This document shows, in pieces, positions 15,853 to 26,173 of a stretch of 64,000 nucleotides of DNA. Every line of letters begins with the position of its first letter. The first letter of the stretch is position 1. Under the pieces are notes generated by a model. The model made no database searches and was not told the DNA's origin. It saw only the letters and a list, made by a program, of their open reading frames with translations. The position numbers and the translations under genes are program-made. Location: IMG/VR virus record IMGVR_UViG_3300040801_004314, positions 36,665 to 100,664 of that record. One strand, 5' to 3'. This DNA comes from a virus.

Positions 15853-16533
15853 ATGGGAAGACGTAATAAATTAATATTAGAATTCACAGAGTTTAACGTA
15901 CAACGTTTCAATTCTGACTCGGTTAGACCTGCTATGCATGTAGATAACCCACAATTGTCAACAAATGCATTTGATAAGCACCAAGATGGTTTAAGACAGG
16001 CAATGGCTAGAATAGATAGTATACTATTTAAATTAAAAGGAACATCTGCGTATTCATCTTTAAGGAGCAAATTAGCTATTGAAGACCAAGATATCCAGAG
16101 TATGAAAGTACTTAGAATAGTGAGAAGTAATAGTGTTCATTATGATGTTTTCATAACCTTTGTAATAGGTGAAGAAGAGTATTGGGGTAAGGTAGAAGAT
16201 ATTTTAGGTGTAAACCCTACGCTATCATCCGAAGTTTTTAAAGACTATGACCTTTATCAACCTAAAGAATGGGTTATAAAAATAAAAGGTTTAGTCATAA
16301 AAACTATCAAAGAGTGGCTTAAGCCACAGCCTGGTGAATACAAACTCTTAAAAGATGAAATAATATGCTACTCTAGTGAAAGCGGTAAACAAATTAGAAT
16401 AAAAGAGGGAACTGAGATAACGTTAGTTAGATCTCATGATGATAAGATAATAATAAAATACCAAAGTGATTATTTCAACCTAGTAGATGATAATTATATT
16501 TATTTCAACTGGTGGTTTGAAAGGGTAAACTAG
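15853..16533 (+). CDS. Hypothetical protein (226 aa)
   Basis: Unrecognised. The N-terminal part is basic (MGRRNKLILEFTEFN, then QRFNSDSVRPAM), followed by a helical segment and a beta-rich C-terminal half (IRIKEGTEITLVRSHDDKII, IIKYQSDYFNLV) ending FNWWFERVN, perhaps an SH3-like barrel. The stop codon overlaps the stop of the convergent tail fibre gene in a shared CTAG. Located beside tail fibre genes, it could be a virion component, but nothing specific supports this. Confidence 0.5.
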   Translation: MGRRNKLILEFTEFNVQRFNSDSVRPAMHVDNPQLSTNAFDKHQDGLRQAMARIDSILFKLKGTSAYSSLRSKLAIEDQDIQSMKVLRIVRSNSVHYDVFITFVIGEEEYWGKVEDILGVNPTLSSEVFKDYDLYQPKEWVIKIKGLVIKTIKEWLKPQPGEYKLLKDEIICYSSESGKQIRIKEGTEITLVRSHDDKIIIKYQSDYFNLVDDNYIYFNWWFERVN

Positions 16534-19058
16534 ATAAGGTCAAATGAACCACCGCCGTCAACAGGATTTATTACAGGGGGCAATTCTTCTGGATCACCCG
16601 AACCTGGATTTGGTGTAAGACCACCACCGTTGTCAAACCCACCAGTATCTCTACCTAATTGTGTGAATGATCTTATTTCTACTTCACCATTTGGTATATC
16701 TTGAACAAACCTTAGAGTCACAAATCTTGATGCAGTGCTAGGATTGCTACTTATTGAAAATATAAGATTTACACCTCCTGTATCACCAATTTCATCGGAA
16801 TTTTGTATATTTACATATGTACTATAATTTCCTAAGTTTGATATTGTCCAAGGCGCAGTAGAATCAACGAATAGTGTAAATGCCCCTCCTCTACTCAAAA
16901 TATCATTTGGTGGTATTTCAGCAACAGTAAACACATTATTAGGTGCTGCTGCCTGTGTTATTCTAACTGAGTCAGTATCATTATCAACGTTTGTAAAGCC
17001 TATTCTCGCAGCTCTTAGTGTTGTTAGTGGGTTCTGTGTAAATGTAATAGTAACTTGTGTAGCCCCACTACCAGATGATGCTGGCGATACACTAGTTACG
17101 TATGTGGAGTCTATATCACCTGAGTCAACTATCCAACTAGAAGTACTATTCACAGTTACTGTGGTGCTAGTAGCAGTGTTTGTTACGTTAGAATTTTCAG
17201 GTGTTACTGTGATGTTAGATGGATCTGGTTCTGGTTCTGGCACAGTGATAGGGTTATCGTCTCGCCCCCCACCGCTAGGTGGGGGGGTACTAAAATCCCC
17301 GACACCAACATATATTATGTAAGCTAATGCATAATAGGGTGGTAGGTTTCTATTTGTACCTGAAACACCAGTAGTGTTCACATTATGTGAGTGTGAACCC
17401 CCAAATACATTTTTATTCCAAGTTCTATTAACTGGGTTATTATCAGATGCTGATGGTATACTTTTAGTTTCTGATTCACCATTACCACCTAATTCTTGAG
17501 ATATTGAGTGAGAGTGTGATCCACTATTAGAAATAGTATGACTGTGAGATACTACAACAGAATCGGTATATCCACCAGTTTGGTTAGCATTATATTTATC
17601 ACCTCTACCAACTATAAATCTATTTACAAGGTTAGGTATTTCGATCCCATTAACTGTTCCACCTTGGCACAGCCTCCACCCCTCAGGAATTTGTGAATTA
17701 CTACCAGAAAACATAACAATAGTCCTTAACGGTACAGAGCTTCCTACTTCTTCCTCTTCTTCATTTCTAGGATTAGAGTTAAAACCAACTTTTATTACTT
17801 TTTCTGTCCAAGGTTGATCTGTAACATCTACATCATTCACATAACTCATGTATATTTCTGGCTCAGATGTTAAATTACCTATTAGTGAGTAAACTGCTGT
17901 TGTGTAGTTAGTTTTTACTTTCTGGTAAAAATATATTCTTCCTTGTGAGTCACTACCCTCTCTTACTATCCTAAAGTCGTCTTCAACAAAATGAGAAGTT
18001 CCGTAATTACAAATATTTGCATATATTCTATTGGCTTCTGTTTGGGATTTAAAAGCAATATGTAGATCAGTGTTATGTGCATCATTTTCTATACTACCAC
18101 TGCTGTTAATAGATAACTTAAATCCAAAAAAACTAAAAGTACTAAATGGTAAGCTAAATAATTTAATCCATTGCCCCACTCTGTTATTTGAAGAACTAGG
18201 TGATTTGAAATTATAATACCCTCTAGTTGCTCTTATATTACCAACTACATCTAACCTTTCTGTGGATGATGATTTACCTAATGATAAATTCCCATCAACA
18301 AAAGCAGAGCTACCAACTCTGAATAAGCCATCACCTCTCAATTGTATAAACCTATCACTTACTTCGTTTTTTATAGTAAAATCACTATTAGCAGAAGTAC
18401 CAAATCCTATGTATGCTTGTCTAGTCGAGCCATTATTTTCATAGAAAGGGATAAATAAAACATTAGAATTACCACTTGAGCTACCATAAAGTCTTAAAGG
18501 AACAGAACCTCTAAATATACCGCTACCATTTACATCTAATCTCTGTGAAGGTGATGTTACCCCTATACCAACATTACCATTAGGATTAACCCTAAATCTT
18601 ATAGCATTATTAGTAACCATCTCAATGGTATCATTTGCTGGGAATCTAATTATTGTATCACCATCGCCTATATGTCTTATTTCAGAATCTATGTATAATC
18701 TTTGTCTAACATTAACTTCGCCATTCACATCTAGTGTTCTAGATGGGTTAGGGATATTAATACCTATATTTCCATTATTTTGATAAACCACAGAATTAGA
18801 TACTGTATTTGCGCTTGAAAATAAAGCTAATCTGTTTGGTGTACCATTAACAAAACCAGTTGATTGGTTTTCCTCCACCCATTCATCACCATCCCAATAA
18901 AAAGAATTTGATGCATCTTTATCCCACACTCTTAATCCTTCGTACTTATGTGTTATGCTATTTTTTGTCTCATAAAACTCACCAGCACCAACAACAAACC
19001 TATTATCTATTGGTTTTGCTGTATTTACTTCAAAGTTATCTATTAATGGTGTTGACAT
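16530..19058 (-). CDS. Tail fibre protein with collar domain and BACON-like repeats
   Basis: 842 residues. The N-terminal half carries repeated GNIGINIPNPSRTLDVNG-type units (about 96-113, 163-178, 258-272), typical of trimeric fibres. A phage tail collar domain spans about 441-585 (PEGWRLCQGG, NRFIVGRGD, several His-rich SHSH motifs, LPPYYALAYIIYVG). Two Ig/BACON-like domains follow (about 613-703 and 708-808) with WIVDSG, TITFTQNP and RITQAA, resembling Bacteroidetes carbohydrate-binding BACON modules. It likely contacts host surface glycans. It is the last gene of a leftward fibre operon. Confidence 0.82.
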   Translation of the reverse strand: MSTPLIDNFEVNTAKPIDNRFVVGAGEFYETKNSITHKYEGLRVWDKDASNSFYWDGDEWVEENQSTGFVNGTPNRLALFSSANTVSNSVVYQNNGNIGINIPNPSRTLDVNGEVNVRQRLYIDSEIRHIGDGDTIIRFPANDTIEMVTNNAIRFRVNPNGNVGIGVTSPSQRLDVNGSGIFRGSVPLRLYGSSSGNSNVLFIPFYENNGSTRQAYIGFGTSANSDFTIKNEVSDRFIQLRGDGLFRVGSSAFVDGNLSLGKSSSTERLDVVGNIRATRGYYNFKSPSSSNNRVGQWIKLFSLPFSTFSFFGFKLSINSSGSIENDAHNTDLHIAFKSQTEANRIYANICNYGTSHFVEDDFRIVREGSDSQGRIYFYQKVKTNYTTAVYSLIGNLTSEPEIYMSYVNDVDVTDQPWTEKVIKVGFNSNPRNEEEEEVGSSVPLRTIVMFSGSNSQIPEGWRLCQGGTVNGIEIPNLVNRFIVGRGDKYNANQTGGYTDSVVVSHSHTISNSGSHSHSISQELGGNGESETKSIPSASDNNPVNRTWNKNVFGGSHSHNVNTTGVSGTNRNLPPYYALAYIIYVGVGDFSTPPPSGGGRDDNPITVPEPEPDPSNITVTPENSNVTNTATSTTVTVNSTSSWIVDSGDIDSTYVTSVSPASSGSGATQVTITFTQNPLTTLRAARIGFTNVDNDTDSVRITQAAAPNNVFTVAEIPPNDILSRGGAFTLFVDSTAPWTISNLGNYSTYVNIQNSDEIGDTGGVNLIFSISSNPSTASRFVTLRFVQDIPNGEVEIRSFTQLGRDTGGFDNGGGLTPNPGSGDPEELPPVINPVDGGGSFDLI

Positions 19059-19084
19059 GTATTATATATTATTTTTTTGCTCTC

Positions 19085-20542
19085 CTATGTTATATTAAAA
19101 GTAAATTTTGTAGGTATTTCTAGGTTAAATGAATTTACCGAAGAATATAAATAATATTCCTTGGATGCCCAATATCCTTCTGGTGAGGAATAGCTTATTG
19201 TTTGCATATCTGTATTGATTACATTACCATCCTTATCCTCAACATTATCCAACTCCCCATATTCTATTGGGTATAGTAAAAATATCTTACCTTCACCAAT
19301 GAATTCAATAGTTTTGCTACCTTTATCTTCTACAATTTTAGATAAGAATGATAAGTTAGAGTTGCTTATATTAGGTGGATTACCCACACCAAAAAAGTAA
19401 GGATATACACCTTTTATACTAACGCTATCAGTTGATGTAGAAGTCCCATCGCTAACCTCTATTGTATAGGTTTGTGTAGTTGTAGTTATAGGGGATATAA
19501 CAATCGCATCTGCTATATCTACTATTGTTTTATAAGGTATACCACCTATAGGCTCGTAAAAGCTAGGATTCATATTTCTAAGTATTGTACCAACAGTTGG
19601 GTTAGTTTTTTTAACTATTGTATATTGTATTTTTGGATTAGGAAATGTACCCACCTCAGCAAAGCCTTTATCAAATGGTGGTAACATTTCTAATGATCCA
19701 TCAGGTGCTTGATTAGGATACACTATTCTTTTAAGTAGTTCCGATATACTATTTGCACCAAAAGTCTCACCTTGTATAAGCCCACCAATATTTACTGGGA
19801 GTTTTCTGTCATCAGTGAAATCCAATGGGAATCCGTTTACATTTACTCTACCTAACATGTTAAGCTCTTCATCTTCATCTCCTATATTATCTAAGGTAAC
19901 AACAAAGTTGCCCCAATCTAATTCATTTGATGAATTGTTGTATATCAAAATTTTATTGTTTATGTCCTCACTTTCGCTATCCTCGGTATTTGGGAACTTT
20001 ATATTATTGACAGTGGTGTTACTATCAGATTTAAATGAAATCGAATCATTAGCCACTATACTCATTGATAATGCTTCTACATCACTTATAAACTGTGACG
20101 ATATATAAGGTGCATCAGCATATAGATCACTATCTGTTCCAGCTAAGAAAGATAACTTTGTTGTGTTCTGATCTTCAAGATCTTCTTTAGTATTAAAAAA
20201 GTATATATCTGTATCATTTGATATGAGTGTTTCGTCTAAAATATCTACATTATCAAAGCTTCTTTTACCAAATAACATTTTGAGCTTTAAATCTTTATTG
20301 GGTTTTGAAGGATTTAAAGTATCTATACCAATATATCTTTTGCTCCCTACATAAGTCTCTTTAAATGCATTATTAGCCCATGCAGTTATCATTGCATCTC
20401 TTATTGGCTTAGGCTCTATAAATCCATCAGTGTTATCTTTTAAACGTTGTAGGAAAGAGTTTAGTGCTGTATTATTGGCAATTTCAAAACTATCGCCCTC
20501 TTGTACTGTATTAGGATTTAATTTAAATTCTAAATTGCTCAT
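19085..20542 (-). CDS. Tail/adhesin structural protein, paralogue A (485 aa)
   Basis: Shares an N-terminal plan with the neighbouring larger protein: an IRDAMITAWANNAFK helix, YIGIDTLNP, a KMLFGKRS segment, then TDIYFFNT and FLAGTDSDLY. Beta-rich repeats and a DFTDDRKLPVNIGG, IQGETFGANSISELLKRIVY segment follow. No enzyme motif. Likely a fibre or baseplate-proximal adhesin; tandem duplication with the neighbour, from which it is separated by 1 nt, suggests they form a heteromeric or sequential fibre. Confidence 0.65.
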   Translation of the reverse strand: MSNLEFKLNPNTVQEGDSFEIANNTALNSFLQRLKDNTDGFIEPKPIRDAMITAWANNAFKETYVGSKRYIGIDTLNPSKPNKDLKLKMLFGKRSFDNVDILDETLISNDTDIYFFNTKEDLEDQNTTKLSFLAGTDSDLYADAPYISSQFISDVEALSMSIVANDSISFKSDSNTTVNNIKFPNTEDSESEDINNKILIYNNSSNELDWGNFVVTLDNIGDEDEELNMLGRVNVNGFPLDFTDDRKLPVNIGGLIQGETFGANSISELLKRIVYPNQAPDGSLEMLPPFDKGFAEVGTFPNPKIQYTIVKKTNPTVGTILRNMNPSFYEPIGGIPYKTIVDIADAIVISPITTTTQTYTIEVSDGTSTSTDSVSIKGVYPYFFGVGNPPNISNSNLSFLSKIVEDKGSKTIEFIGEGKIFLLYPIEYGELDNVEDKDGNVINTDMQTISYSSPEGYWASKEYYLYSSVNSFNLEIPTKFTFNIT

Positions 20543-20543
20543 A

Positions 20544-22187
20544 CTAATAAATTATTTCTATTTTAAAATTACCATCTACGGTAACCCTTAATTTACTTTT
20601 ATATAATCTATAACCTCCTAAAAAGTTATTTGGGGAACTAGGTGTTATACTATTAGACACCTCGAAAGAGCTTAATCCTGATTCATTTTTGTCATATATA
20701 ACAAAGCCATTTGTGTCTTTTATTCTTGATACTTCTGGATAATTGACTGGTTGAGCAAAATATATATAACCACCACCACTACTAATAGTAAATTCTAAAG
20801 ATTCGCCAACATTTGGCATAGCCTTTATTATCTTACCAGTATTAGGTGAGGTTATTATACTATTCAAACCGCCACCAGTAAGTGTGTGATTTATATCAAT
20901 AAAAGAATGTATAATAGGTCTAACATATTCTATACTGTCTTTAATCCTAAAATCAAAGCCAAATAAACTGCTACTAGGCACTAATGTTATATCGTTGTTG
21001 TTAGATGCTAACAACTCAAATTCTAATGTTCTAGGGGTAGTTATGTTACCTGGTATATTATAATTGACACTTCCATTAAACACGTCACCAGGATTATTAG
21101 ACAGTGGTCCACCCTCTGCTATTATGTTCCAAGTTGTTTCAGTATCAGCATTATTTCTCAAAAACCATTTAGCAACAACCTCATCATCTTTTCTAGGGAA
21201 ACTTTTTATAGAATATGAAAAGGATAAAGTTGTAGGTTTACCTACCTCAGCATACTTTATGTTTCCTGGTGCTGCAACACTTAATGTTAATTCGGGTGCT
21301 ACTTCTGGATATATAACTTTTCTTAATACCTCACCTAATGCCCAATCTTGACCATCATTAGCACTCGTATAATTACCATTTTGATCCATACTATTGGATT
21401 CAAATGTATCTCCTTGTTTTACACCACCTATATCCACAGGCACTACATCATCTTCTACAAATTCAAGGGGGAATCCATTTAAATTAACTGGATCACCGTA
21501 TATATTAGTTTCAGAGCCAGTTGATCCAATATTAAAATCACTAGTATCTAACTCAGACCATTCTAAACCACCAAAAGGAAATGTTCCTACATATTTTAAT
21601 ATCTTATCTTCTCCTACATTATCTAATGTTTCTTGTATCGTAGGAAAGGATATACCATTTATATTGACTACATCATCATTTGATGATATATTAAGACTAC
21701 CACCAGGACTTGGATTTATTATGTTAAAGTCTATAATAGATTCACCATCTACTTTTTCACTTTCTAAATATGGTGAGTTTATATACAAATTTCGACTTGT
21801 CCCTGCTAATAAAGATACTTTTGTTTTATTTTGGTCAGCATCATCGGGTTTGGTATTATAAAAGAATACATCGGTATCACTAGTATTTAAAAGGGATTCG
21901 CTCATTATATCAAAAGATCCTACACTTCTTTTACCAAGTAGCATTTTAGCTTTAACATCTTTGTCATTAGGATTACCAGTGTCTATGCCTATGTATTGTG
22001 TATCACCACTAGTTGATGTTAGCTTAAAAGTTGAATTTGCCCATGTTGTTAAGAAAGCATCCCTTACGTCTCTTGGTCTTATTAACTTTTGTGTGTTGTC
22101 AGGTAAAAATTCCAGTAGACCAAACAAATCTGCCTTACTACTACTTTCTACAACTTGACCTGTGAATATGCTATAACTATTTGGCAT
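20544..22187 (-). CDS. Tail/adhesin structural protein, paralogue B (547 aa)
   Basis: First gene of the leftward fibre operon. It parallels paralogue A (VRDAFLTTWANSTFK, YIGIDTGNPNDKD, KMLLGKRSVGSFDI, TDVFFYNTKP, LLAGTSRNLY, VPVDIGGVKQGDTFESNS, VLRKVIYPE), with an extra C-terminal beta domain containing LTGGGLNSIITSPN. The middle has an Ig-like beta pattern. A probable fibre or adhesin subunit; the recognised similarity is only to its neighbour. Confidence 0.65.
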   Translation of the reverse strand: MPNSYSIFTGQVVESSSKADLFGLLEFLPDNTQKLIRPRDVRDAFLTTWANSTFKLTSTSGDTQYIGIDTGNPNDKDVKAKMLLGKRSVGSFDIMSESLLNTSDTDVFFYNTKPDDADQNKTKVSLLAGTSRNLYINSPYLESEKVDGESIIDFNIINPSPGGSLNISSNDDVVNINGISFPTIQETLDNVGEDKILKYVGTFPFGGLEWSELDTSDFNIGSTGSETNIYGDPVNLNGFPLEFVEDDVVPVDIGGVKQGDTFESNSMDQNGNYTSANDGQDWALGEVLRKVIYPEVAPELTLSVAAPGNIKYAEVGKPTTLSFSYSIKSFPRKDDEVVAKWFLRNNADTETTWNIIAEGGPLSNNPGDVFNGSVNYNIPGNITTPRTLEFELLASNNNDITLVPSSSLFGFDFRIKDSIEYVRPIIHSFIDINHTLTGGGLNSIITSPNTGKIIKAMPNVGESLEFTISSGGGYIYFAQPVNYPEVSRIKDTNGFVIYDKNESGLSSFEVSNSITPSSPNNFLGGYRLYKSKLRVTVDGNFKIEIIY

Positions 22188-22205
22188 TTATGAACTATTT
22201 TTTAT

Positions 22206-22216
22206 TATATATTAAA
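22206..22216 (-). promoter_or_regulatory. TTTAATATATA motif
   Basis: The reverse complement is an exact TTTAATATATA, 18 nt before the first gene of the leftward fibre operon, and directly after a terminator: the expected position for a promoter. Confidence 0.5.
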
Positions 22217-22241
22217 ATATTTATGCCATATATTAAAAAAC

Positions 22242-22269
22242 ATTGAAAGCCCCCTATGGGGCTTTCAAT
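22242..22269 (-). terminator. Rho-independent terminator
   Basis: A perfect ATTGAAAGCCCC / GGGGCTTTCAAT stem with a 4-nt loop. Read leftward it is followed by GTTTTTTAA, terminating the 133-residue gene ahead of the fibre operon. Confidence 0.85.
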
Positions 22270-22288
22270 TAAAAAAAAAGATACTCAT

Positions 22289-22690
22289 TTACTCAAACAA
22301 GAATTCAAGTTTCATAAGGTTTTTAACTTTAGCAGTTTTCAAACCTAAATCATCGAATTTGAGTTTATCAAATTCTAATTTATTTTCTAATTCTGATAAT
22401 TCTTTCATTTCCTTAGTGAACTCTTTGGGATCTTTAAGTTCTACTGATCCTTCTATAACCTCACCCTTTTCGTTTTTTCCTGAAATAGGCTCGCCATCTT
22501 TATCACGATTTACCCATTTTTCTAAGATTTTCTTTTCTAATTTAGTCTTATCATCAACTATAGATGATAAGTCTTTTACTATTCGCATAAGTTTAAATGC
22601 AGTGGATGCATTTATATCTTCCTCAATTAGAGTATTTAAAGCTTCAATTGTTTCTGCGTTTAGCTCTTTATTTTTAACTATTATTGCCAT
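22289..22690 (-). CDS. Hypothetical protein, DUF1617-like (133 aa)
   Basis: Helical protein with the pattern of a small phage family: an N-terminal helix with paired Leu/Glu (KNKELNAETIEALNTLIEED), a kinase-like-looking but non-catalytic AFKLMRIVKDLSSI helix, a variable charged loop (ISGKNEKGEVIEG) and a C-terminal helical pair. Resembles DUF1617-type proteins of tailed phages, whose role is unknown. Single gene with its own terminator. Confidence 0.5.
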   Translation of the reverse strand: MAIIVKNKELNAETIEALNTLIEEDINASTAFKLMRIVKDLSSIVDDKTKLEKKILEKWVNRDKDGEPISGKNEKGEVIEGSVELKDPKEFTKEMKELSELENKLEFDKLKFDDLGLKTAKVKNLMKLEFLFE

Positions 22691-22771
22691 AAGTATTTTT
22701 ATTTTAATATTATATACATATTATTCTTTTTGTTTAATTAAAAAGTCGTATTTTTGAAAAAAAAAATATAC

Positions 22772-23542
22772 ATGAGTTTAATAGATTTCACTAAAAATAT
22801 GTTTAGTAAAGAAAAAGTGCTAGATTTAGAAAAATTACCCTCGATGGGTTTGTTTTATCCAGATGATTTTCACGTAAAAATTAAGAAGGCTAGAAAAGAG
22901 GATATAATATTCTATGAGCATGGATTCAATAAAGATGATATATCACTTACTATATCAAAACTTAAAGAGGTAGTTAGTAATAATATCACCTTTTCAAAAG
23001 GTTACGACTTTGATGATCTAGTTAGTGTAGATATAGTTTATATTTTTATAGAAATAGTAAAGTTAACCACTAATAAAAAGATAGGCTTCGAGTACTTTGA
23101 TAAAGAAAAAATTAAGACCAAATTCATAGAGTTTGCTCCTGAAAATTTTAATTATTTAGAAATAGATAGTAAGCTAAAAAAAGCTTACGATGATAAACAA
23201 AAAGTATTTATTATAGACAATTATAAATATTCACTTCCTAAGATAGGTGTTGAGAATTCTTTAAGTGATTTTTTAGTAACTAAAACATTAGAGGGTGTTG
23301 GAAATGAATATGCGGATAAGTTTATGGGATTTACATATTTTGTTTCACATAAAAAGCATTTAACTACTAGTGAAATAGAAAATTTAATTAAAATATTCAA
23401 TGAAGATATCGAAGAAAGTGAGATTGAGAAAGTCAAAGCAATACTTGATAAGTTTTCAAAATTCCAGTCTTATTCTTTATTAAGAAATGGTGAAAAAATA
23501 GAACTAAAGGGTAGAATAGATCTTGAAAATATTTGGAGATAA
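22772..23542 (+). CDS. Baseplate hub-type protein, T4 gp26-like
   Basis: The segment LEKLPSMGLFYPDDFHVKIK (about residues 20-39) is the signature opening of T4-like baseplate hub and assembly-chaperone proteins, where a PSKGxxYP motif precedes a helical domain. The rest (DIIFYEHGFNKDDISLTISK, VDIVYIFIEIVKLTT) is helical, and the 256-residue length is close to the 208-residue T4 gp26. An upstream in-frame TTG would add six residues, but the ATG after the A-rich leader is the better start. It probably helps build the baseplate hub. Confidence 0.6.
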   Translation: MSLIDFTKNMFSKEKVLDLEKLPSMGLFYPDDFHVKIKKARKEDIIFYEHGFNKDDISLTISKLKEVVSNNITFSKGYDFDDLVSVDIVYIFIEIVKLTTNKKIGFEYFDKEKIKTKFIEFAPENFNYLEIDSKLKKAYDDKQKVFIIDNYKYSLPKIGVENSLSDFLVTKTLEGVGNEYADKFMGFTYFVSHKKHLTTSEIENLIKIFNEDIEESEIEKVKAILDKFSKFQSYSLLRNGEKIELKGRIDLENIWR

Positions 23543-23543
23543 T

Positions 23544-23581
23544 AAAAAAGGGGGATAATTTAATTATCCCCCCTTTTTTTA
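23544..23581. terminator. Bidirectional terminator
   Basis: GGGGATAAT / ATTATCCCC with A tract and T tract on opposite sides, between the convergent gp26-like and nrdA genes. Confidence 0.88.
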
Positions 23582-23596
23582 TTTACTAAAATAGTA

Positions 23597-26173
23597 TTAA
23601 GAACCACACATTAGGCAATCATCATCATCTTGTGCATTTCTAGAAGATTCCACCATTTTTCTAAAATCTTCTGGTGACATTTCTTCGTCTTTAGACTCTT
23701 CTTTTTCTTTCTCTTGCTGTACTGTAAACTTAACAGCATCAGAAGCTCCTTTATTTCTTAAATAGTAAATACCTGTCTTTAAGCTATTTCTTTTATCTCT
23801 ATAAAATTTAGGATTTCCTTCCTCGTCATAAACAACTTCTACATTCTCACCTGTTGGGATAACGTTTTCACCATTTTCATCTTTGATAAACTTTCTCTTA
23901 CCCCATCCATAGAAATGCATTGCTGTTAATTTACCAAAATTAGGCGAGTCCATAAATATATTCATTGACTGTGTTTGGTCAACAAAAGCACCCCTTTCAG
24001 CACACATGTCAATAACATCTTTTTGCTTAATCTCATAAACTGTTTTAAATATTTCTTTTAAATCGGTTGGTATTTCTGGAACATTTTGAACAGAACCATT
24101 TTCAGAAATTATTTTCTTTCTAACAGTATCATCCCAAATTCCTCTTTTAACAAGCTCTTTTACTAGATACTTATTAACCATTATAAAAGAACCAGATAGT
24201 GTTCCACGAGAATACATATTTGATGTTTGTGCTTCATAAGAAGCTTCATTACCAAGTATATTAGCAGTAGATGCTGTAGGCATAACACAAGTGGTTAGTG
24301 AGTTTCTAACACCATGCTCCATAACTTTTTCTCTAAGCTTTTCCCAATCCCATCTATCAGTTGGTTTAGCACCCCATAAATCATATTGAAATTTACCTTC
24401 TGATAAAGGAGAACCTTTAAAGGTTGTATAAGCACCTTCTTCTTTTGCTAAGTCACAAGATGCAGAAATAGATGCATAGTATATAGTTTCAAATATTTCT
24501 TTATTCAATTCTTTAGCTTGGTCAGAATCATAAGGAATCCCAACTAGAAAGAAAACATCAGCAAGTCCTTGAACACCTAACCCAATTGGTCTATGTAAAA
24601 TGTTAGAAAATTTAGCTGACTCTGATGGATAATAATTATTATCAATAACTTTATTTAGATTAACAGTAGCTTGATAGGCTGTTTTATATAACTTTTTATG
24701 GTTATAAGTCTTATTTTTATTTACAAACTTAGATAACGCAATAGAAGCTAGGTTACAAACTGCTGTTTCATTTACACTATCCCTACCATAAAATTCGCCT
24801 AAGTCTAAACTTTCTAATAATTCTTTATCTTTCAAGATTTCTTTTTGGACTTTAGTGACACCTGTTGCTTCTACAATTTCAGCACAAAGGTTAGAACTTT
24901 TTACCACACCAATATTTTTTTGGTTTGATCTTTCATTAATAGTATCTTTATATAAAATATAAGGTGTGCCAGTTTCTATTTGTGATTCTAATATTTTATT
25001 CCAAACCTCTCTAGCTTTTACTACTTTTTTATACTTTCCTTCTTTTTCATATCTAGTATAAATTTCTCTAAACTCATCTCCATATGTACCTTCCAGATCT
25101 TTACACTCATTAGGACACATTAAAGCCCAATCTTGATTAAGGTCTACACGTTCCATGAATAAATCGTTCATCCACATAGCTAAAAATAAATCCCTTGCTC
25201 TCATTTCTTCTTTTCCTTGGTTTTTCCTTAGGTCTAAGAATGCCATAATATCAGCATGCCATGGTTCAATATACATAGCAATAGATCCTTTTCTTTTACC
25301 ACCACCTTGGTCAACTGCCCTTGCTGTTTCATTGTAAATTTTAAGGAATGGGATAATACCATTAGAAGTTCCATTAGTACCTGCAATGTAGCTTCCTGTT
25401 GCTCTAACTTTATTGAAGTTTATACCTATTCCACCTGCATTTTTAGATATTTGAGCAGATTCTTTAAGTGTATTGAATATTCCCTCGATAGAATCACTTT
25501 CAGTATCTAAAAGGAAGCAAGAACTTAACTGTGGTCTTCTTGTTCCTGAATTAAATAAAGTTGGTGTTGCGTGTGTGTAATATCCCTCTGATAAAGTGTT
25601 GTATGTATCAATTACTTTTTCTATATCATTTCCATGTATTTGAATAGCTGTTCTCATGTACATGTATTGAGGTCTTTCTGCAACCACACCATCTATCTTA
25701 AGAAGATATGATTTTTCTAAAGTTTTAAAACCAAAGTAGTCAAAGTTATGGTCTCTGGAATGTATAATAGCGGAGTCTAATTCATCAGCATTTTCTTTTA
25801 CGATGTTATAAAAATCTTTTGAAACTATAGGTGCTTTTTTACCAGTTTTTGGGTTTACGTACTTATATAATTTCTTAGCAGTTTCTGAAAAAGACTTATT
25901 GGTGTCTTTATGTAAGGCTGTAATAGCCAATCTAGCTGCTAAGATAGAATAGTCTGGATGTTTTGTTGTTAAAGAGGCTGCTGTTTCCACTGCTAACTGA
26001 TCCAGTGTTGAGGTTTTTATATCAGGTGCTAATCCTGCAATTACCTTTTGAGCAACATCTATTGGCTCAACCCATTTTCTATCTAGTCCATAAGTTTGTT
26101 GTTTTACTCTATCTAGAATTTTGTCTAAGATAGCTGGTTCTTTTTTACCATTTCTTTTTACTACTTTAATCAT
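23597..26173 (-). CDS. nrdA: Ribonucleoside-diphosphate reductase alpha subunit, class I
   Basis: A complete 858-residue NrdA. It has an N-terminal ATP-cone (RNGKKEPAILDKILDRV), active-site cysteines in QLSSCFLLD (C219) and TAVCNLASIAL, the radical-site motif NLCAEI, the TTCVMPTASTANILGNEASY loop and a C-terminal redox tail CLMCGS. It converts ribonucleotides to deoxyribonucleotides for phage DNA synthesis and needs a small radical subunit (NrdB), which is not in this window. No intein or intron interrupts it. Confidence 0.95.
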   Translation of the reverse strand: MIKVVKRNGKKEPAILDKILDRVKQQTYGLDRKWVEPIDVAQKVIAGLAPDIKTSTLDQLAVETAASLTTKHPDYSILAARLAITALHKDTNKSFSETAKKLYKYVNPKTGKKAPIVSKDFYNIVKENADELDSAIIHSRDHNFDYFGFKTLEKSYLLKIDGVVAERPQYMYMRTAIQIHGNDIEKVIDTYNTLSEGYYTHATPTLFNSGTRRPQLSSCFLLDTESDSIEGIFNTLKESAQISKNAGGIGINFNKVRATGSYIAGTNGTSNGIIPFLKIYNETARAVDQGGGKRKGSIAMYIEPWHADIMAFLDLRKNQGKEEMRARDLFLAMWMNDLFMERVDLNQDWALMCPNECKDLEGTYGDEFREIYTRYEKEGKYKKVVKAREVWNKILESQIETGTPYILYKDTINERSNQKNIGVVKSSNLCAEIVEATGVTKVQKEILKDKELLESLDLGEFYGRDSVNETAVCNLASIALSKFVNKNKTYNHKKLYKTAYQATVNLNKVIDNNYYPSESAKFSNILHRPIGLGVQGLADVFFLVGIPYDSDQAKELNKEIFETIYYASISASCDLAKEEGAYTTFKGSPLSEGKFQYDLWGAKPTDRWDWEKLREKVMEHGVRNSLTTCVMPTASTANILGNEASYEAQTSNMYSRGTLSGSFIMVNKYLVKELVKRGIWDDTVRKKIISENGSVQNVPEIPTDLKEIFKTVYEIKQKDVIDMCAERGAFVDQTQSMNIFMDSPNFGKLTAMHFYGWGKRKFIKDENGENVIPTGENVEVVYDEEGNPKFYRDKRNSLKTGIYYLRNKGASDAVKFTVQQEKEKEESKDEEMSPEDFRKMVESSRNAQDDDDCLMCGS

